From contig JALGPY010000003.1 of the NCBI GenBank assembly GCA_023055425.1, positions 67,812,991 to 67,876,990 of the forward strand: a DNA stretch of 64,000 bases, given 5' to 3'. Below are positions 62,996-64,000 of the stretch, piece after piece. This stretch comes from Linanthus parryae (taxonomy: Eukaryota; Streptophyta; Magnoliopsida; Ericales; Polemoniaceae). The translations under genes and the position numbers were made by a program. The notes under the pieces are model-generated. The model searched no databases. It was not told the DNA's origin and saw only the letters and a list, made by a program, of their open reading frames with translations. Each line of letters opens with the position of its first letter. The stretch's first letter is position 1.

Positions 62996-64000
62996 TTGGC
63001 TACAGCAATCGGGGGAAATGGGACGAATGGAGATAGTAGTACTTCTAACCAGGGTGCTAACTCTGATACTATGAAGGCCCTTAAGGATTTTAGGAGGCAA
63101 AATCCACCTGTTTTTCAAGGCATTCCTGACCCAGTTGCAGCTGAGCATTGGGTGAAACATATTGAGAAGATTTTTATTGCTATGGGGATCTTCGGAGATG
63201 AGACTAGAGTGCGATTACCTACCTTTCAGTTGGAAGATGAGGCTGATCAGTGGTGGTATTTGGTAACCTCTAGCCTAGACATAACACTTATTTCGTGGAA
63301 GACCTTTAAGACCATGTTTTTGAAGAAGTTCTTTCCAGAGGTGGGCGGGGCAGCTAAGACTCGGGAGTTTTTGAACTTGAAGCGGTATTTATGTCTTTAA
63401 TCCTATACGAGGCAATGTTTACTGAGCTTGCCCGTTATGACCCTAATTTGGTTTCTGATGATGGCGAGAAGGCCAGTCTGTTTCAATGGAGTTTTTCTCC
63501 ATCCATTCGAGGCAAGATAGCTGTCTTATGCTGAGAGTCTTATTTTGAGGTTGGAGAGTCTTATTTAGTTGCAGAGAGGGAGGTGGCTGATTCTAAAGGA
63601 ATATGGGAGACTAAAGTCATAATCAAGGCTATCAACAGAAGGGAAGACATGCAGAACACAAGGAGAATTACTCGGGGAAGAGGGTGAAGACATTTTCTTA
63701 CCCAAAACAATCTTTCAGACATCCTCGTCCACAAGGTCGTTGTTTTCAGGAAAAGGGGAATGTTATTAGTTGGGGTGTGGTCAGTCAAGCCACTATCACC
63801 TTATTGTCCTCAGGCGAATGCTACAGGTTATGGTGGGGGATCACAGCAAGGTAGTGTGAACCAGCAGTCGTAATTTCATCCTGCGCCATCTGAGCAGTCT
63901 ATTAGGCCACCAATTTCGCAGACTTGGATCCCAGCAGACGGGCTATGGTTGGGGTAAAGGAAATGTTGGCGGGAAAATTCAGGTATCTCAAGGAAGAGCA
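62996..64000 (+). pseudogene. gag: Gag of the chromovirus-like element, truncated by the window
   Basis: 62996-63400 reads from a TTG (probably a mutated ATG): ATAIGGNGTNGDSS, then the gypsy gag domain MKALKDFRRQNPPVFQGIPDPVAAEHWVKHIEKIFIAMG, EDEADQWWYLV, WKTFKTMFLKKFFPEV, TREFLNLKR. A frameshift near 63390 moves to MFTELARYDPNLVSDDGEKASLFQWSFSPSIRGKIAVLC, which ends at a TGA at about 63533; ESYLVAEREVADSKGIWE follows. The C-terminal part is low complexity and broken. Zinc knuckle not reached or not recognisable. Confidence 0.85.

Larger units (their letters stand above)
60950..64000 (+). mobile_element. Chromovirus-like Ty3/gypsy element, 5' part
   Basis: LTR (about 60950-62850), PBS (62854-62865) and gag (62996 to the window end) on the plus strand. 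LTR end ...gggcgtgaca, tRNA-Met PBS and the gag type point to the chromovirus branch (Tekay/Del-like). Pol lies beyond the right edge. Confidence 0.8.

Noticed and set aside
1..64000. A conventional host gene or operon somewhere in the window
   Set aside because: Every coding-like stretch that shows a recognisable domain belongs to a retrotransposon; no exon-intron gene with other domains could be supported.

Overview
This window looks like repeat-filled, probably heterochromatic, nuclear DNA of a flowering plant. I find no host gene, no rRNA or tRNA gene and no CRISPR array. Almost every base can be assigned to a transposable element: Athila-like and Tat-like Ty3/gypsy elements, Sirevirus-type and other Ty1/copia elements, a plant L1-type LINE and a chromovirus-like Ty3/gypsy element. 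Primer-binding sites complementary to initiator tRNA-Met, tRNA-Asp and apparently tRNA-Trp also point to a plant. The sequence does not tell me the species.

Layout. (1) 1-17645: a minus-strand Tat-like gypsy element, cut by the left window edge (gag 15727-16977, protease 14746-15726, RT 1-1201, LTR from 17018). It is split by a complete minus-strand Athila-like element at 1713-14745 with a perfect 5-bp target duplication (gacag at 1708-1712 and 14746-14750), LTRs of 1663 and 1679 bp, tRNA-Asp PBS, gag, pol and an env-position ORF. (2) 17646-25655: an old minus-strand copia element (X1) whose left LTR is cut where the Tat-like element abuts it; then a stray copia gag piece at 25656-26430. (3) 26435-40975: a plus-strand Sirevirus-like element A, broken into pieces, carrying a solo LTR (29285-30743, TSD gaaaa) and a second, divergent Sirevirus-like element B (about 31116-40130) with an env-position ORF. 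(4) 41010-55151: a near full-length minus-strand LINE with a 16-bp target duplication, interrupted by copia element Y (42994-51230, TSD acaag). (5) 55152-60949: a third Sirevirus-like element C whose left LTR is the one the LINE entered. (6) 60950-64000: the start of a plus-strand chromovirus-like gypsy element (LTR, PBS, gag), cut by the right edge.

The nesting gives relative ages. Athila is younger than the Tat-like element, which seems younger than copia X1. Copia Y is younger than the LINE, which is younger than the LTR of C. Nearly all coding regions carry stops or frameshifts. The best preserved are the Athila PR-RT-RNase H ORF (919 codons) and its env-position ORF (466 codons).

The most interesting signals are non-coding. 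The Athila element has a cluster of 14-bp dyads (arms TGCGTT/AACGCA, often paired about 21 bp apart) upstream of the LTR TATA box, and an 18-copy array of the same dyads upstream of the env-position ORF; both sit 83-84 nt from a TATA-like box, which suggests a duplicated enhancer and an internal promoter. All four Sirevirus-like LTR 3' ends keep an 8-bp stem closing a C-rich loop a few dozen nt before the LTR end. Copia Y has nearly identical LTRs but a ruined interior, as expected for trans-mobilised elements. The same LTR/pol junction occurs twice, 9.4 kb apart.
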